64,000 bases of DNA from Psychrobacter celer. GTDB taxonomy: Bacteria; Pseudomonadota; Gammaproteobacteria; Pseudomonadales; Moraxellaceae. The DNA is taken from assembly GCF_016107555.1 (NCBI RefSeq), contig NZ_JABASU010000005.1, positions 91,257 through 155,256 on the forward strand. The letters are read 5' to 3'. Below are positions 63,899-64,000 of the stretch, piece by piece; position 1 is the stretch's first letter, and the number at the start of each line of letters is the position of its first letter. The position numbers and the translations under genes are program-made. The notes beneath the pieces are model-generated. The model did not search any database and was not told where the DNA came from. It worked only from the letters and a program-made list of their open reading frames with translations.

Positions 63899-64000
63899 AA
63901 CGTTTGGCCATTAGCCTTTTTGAATGGCGCATACATCAGTCAAGTAGGTGTAATGGACATTATTCATGCTGGCGTAGGCTCTAAAGCTATATACTGTCTA

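Noticed and set aside
1..64000. CRISPR arrays, phage genes, toxin-antitoxin pairs, restriction systems
   Set aside because: I read for regularly spaced repeats and characteristic proteins and found none.

Overview
This window is a piece of chromosome from a gammaproteobacterium of the family Moraxellaceae, most likely Psychrobacter. The basis is gene order (hisS-yfgM-bamB-der; surE-nlpD; uppS-cdsA-dxr-rseP-bamA-lpxD-fabZ-lpxA), protein character (long low-complexity linkers, a Moraxellaceae-type small secreted protein, many lipoproteins) and moderate base composition. The genus is an inference from recognition, not from a search. Nearly all of the window is housekeeping sequence. I see no prophage, no CRISPR array, no complete insertion sequence and no defence island.

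Layout. 1-5.5 kb: hisS (5' end cut off by the window), yfgM, bamB, der. 5.9-10.3 kb: an orphan membrane histidine kinase with a degenerate C-terminal domain, the carboxypeptidase dacC, and a small secreted protein. 10.9-14.3 kb: surE, nlpD, a lytic transglycosylase. 14.5-19.3 kb: a molybdenum cluster (moeA, moaB, mobA, a 61-codon moaE remnant, modA, modB) with no modC. 19.4-19.7 kb: tRNA-Asp and tRNA-Val. 19.9-25.9 kb: cls, a Sel1-repeat tail-anchored protein, waaA, rsmE. 26.2-30.7 kb: an iron(III) ABC importer fbpABC behind a Fur-box-like site. 30.7-33.9 kb: cmoM, a lipoprotein hydrolase, and a 59-codon cysteine-rich secreted protein. 34.2-40.8 kb: gyrA, a tandem pair of RarD-like permeases, and a glutathione S-transferase-like gene. 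40.9-44.5 kb: a small membrane protein, rnz, a DUF815 ATPase, and a eukaryotic-like Ser/Thr kinase. 44.8-48.3 kb: tRNA-Leu and ntrBC. 48.4-62.2 kb: rimO, pyrH, frr, uppS, cdsA, dxr, rseP, bamA, lpxD, fabZ, lpxA. 62.5-63.9 kb: a sodium:neurotransmitter-type symporter.

Themes. Much of the window builds the envelope: undecaprenyl phosphate (uppS, fed by dxr), phospholipid (cdsA, cls), lipid A/Kdo (lpxD, lpxA, fabZ, waaA), outer-membrane assembly (bamA, bamB), peptidoglycan remodelling (dacC, nlpD, mltB) and envelope stress (rseP). A second theme is uptake and use of scarce nutrients: molybdate, iron and nitrogen regulation.

The most unusual content is intergenic or remnant. A family of about six palindromic MITE-like repeats with TATAG...CTATA ends is scattered between genes. 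A separate 174-bp element with 15-bp perfect inverted termini provides the stop codon of rimO. A moaE C-terminal fragment overlaps the start of modA. Two equal-length permease genes each sit behind a similar GCCTC-type terminator.
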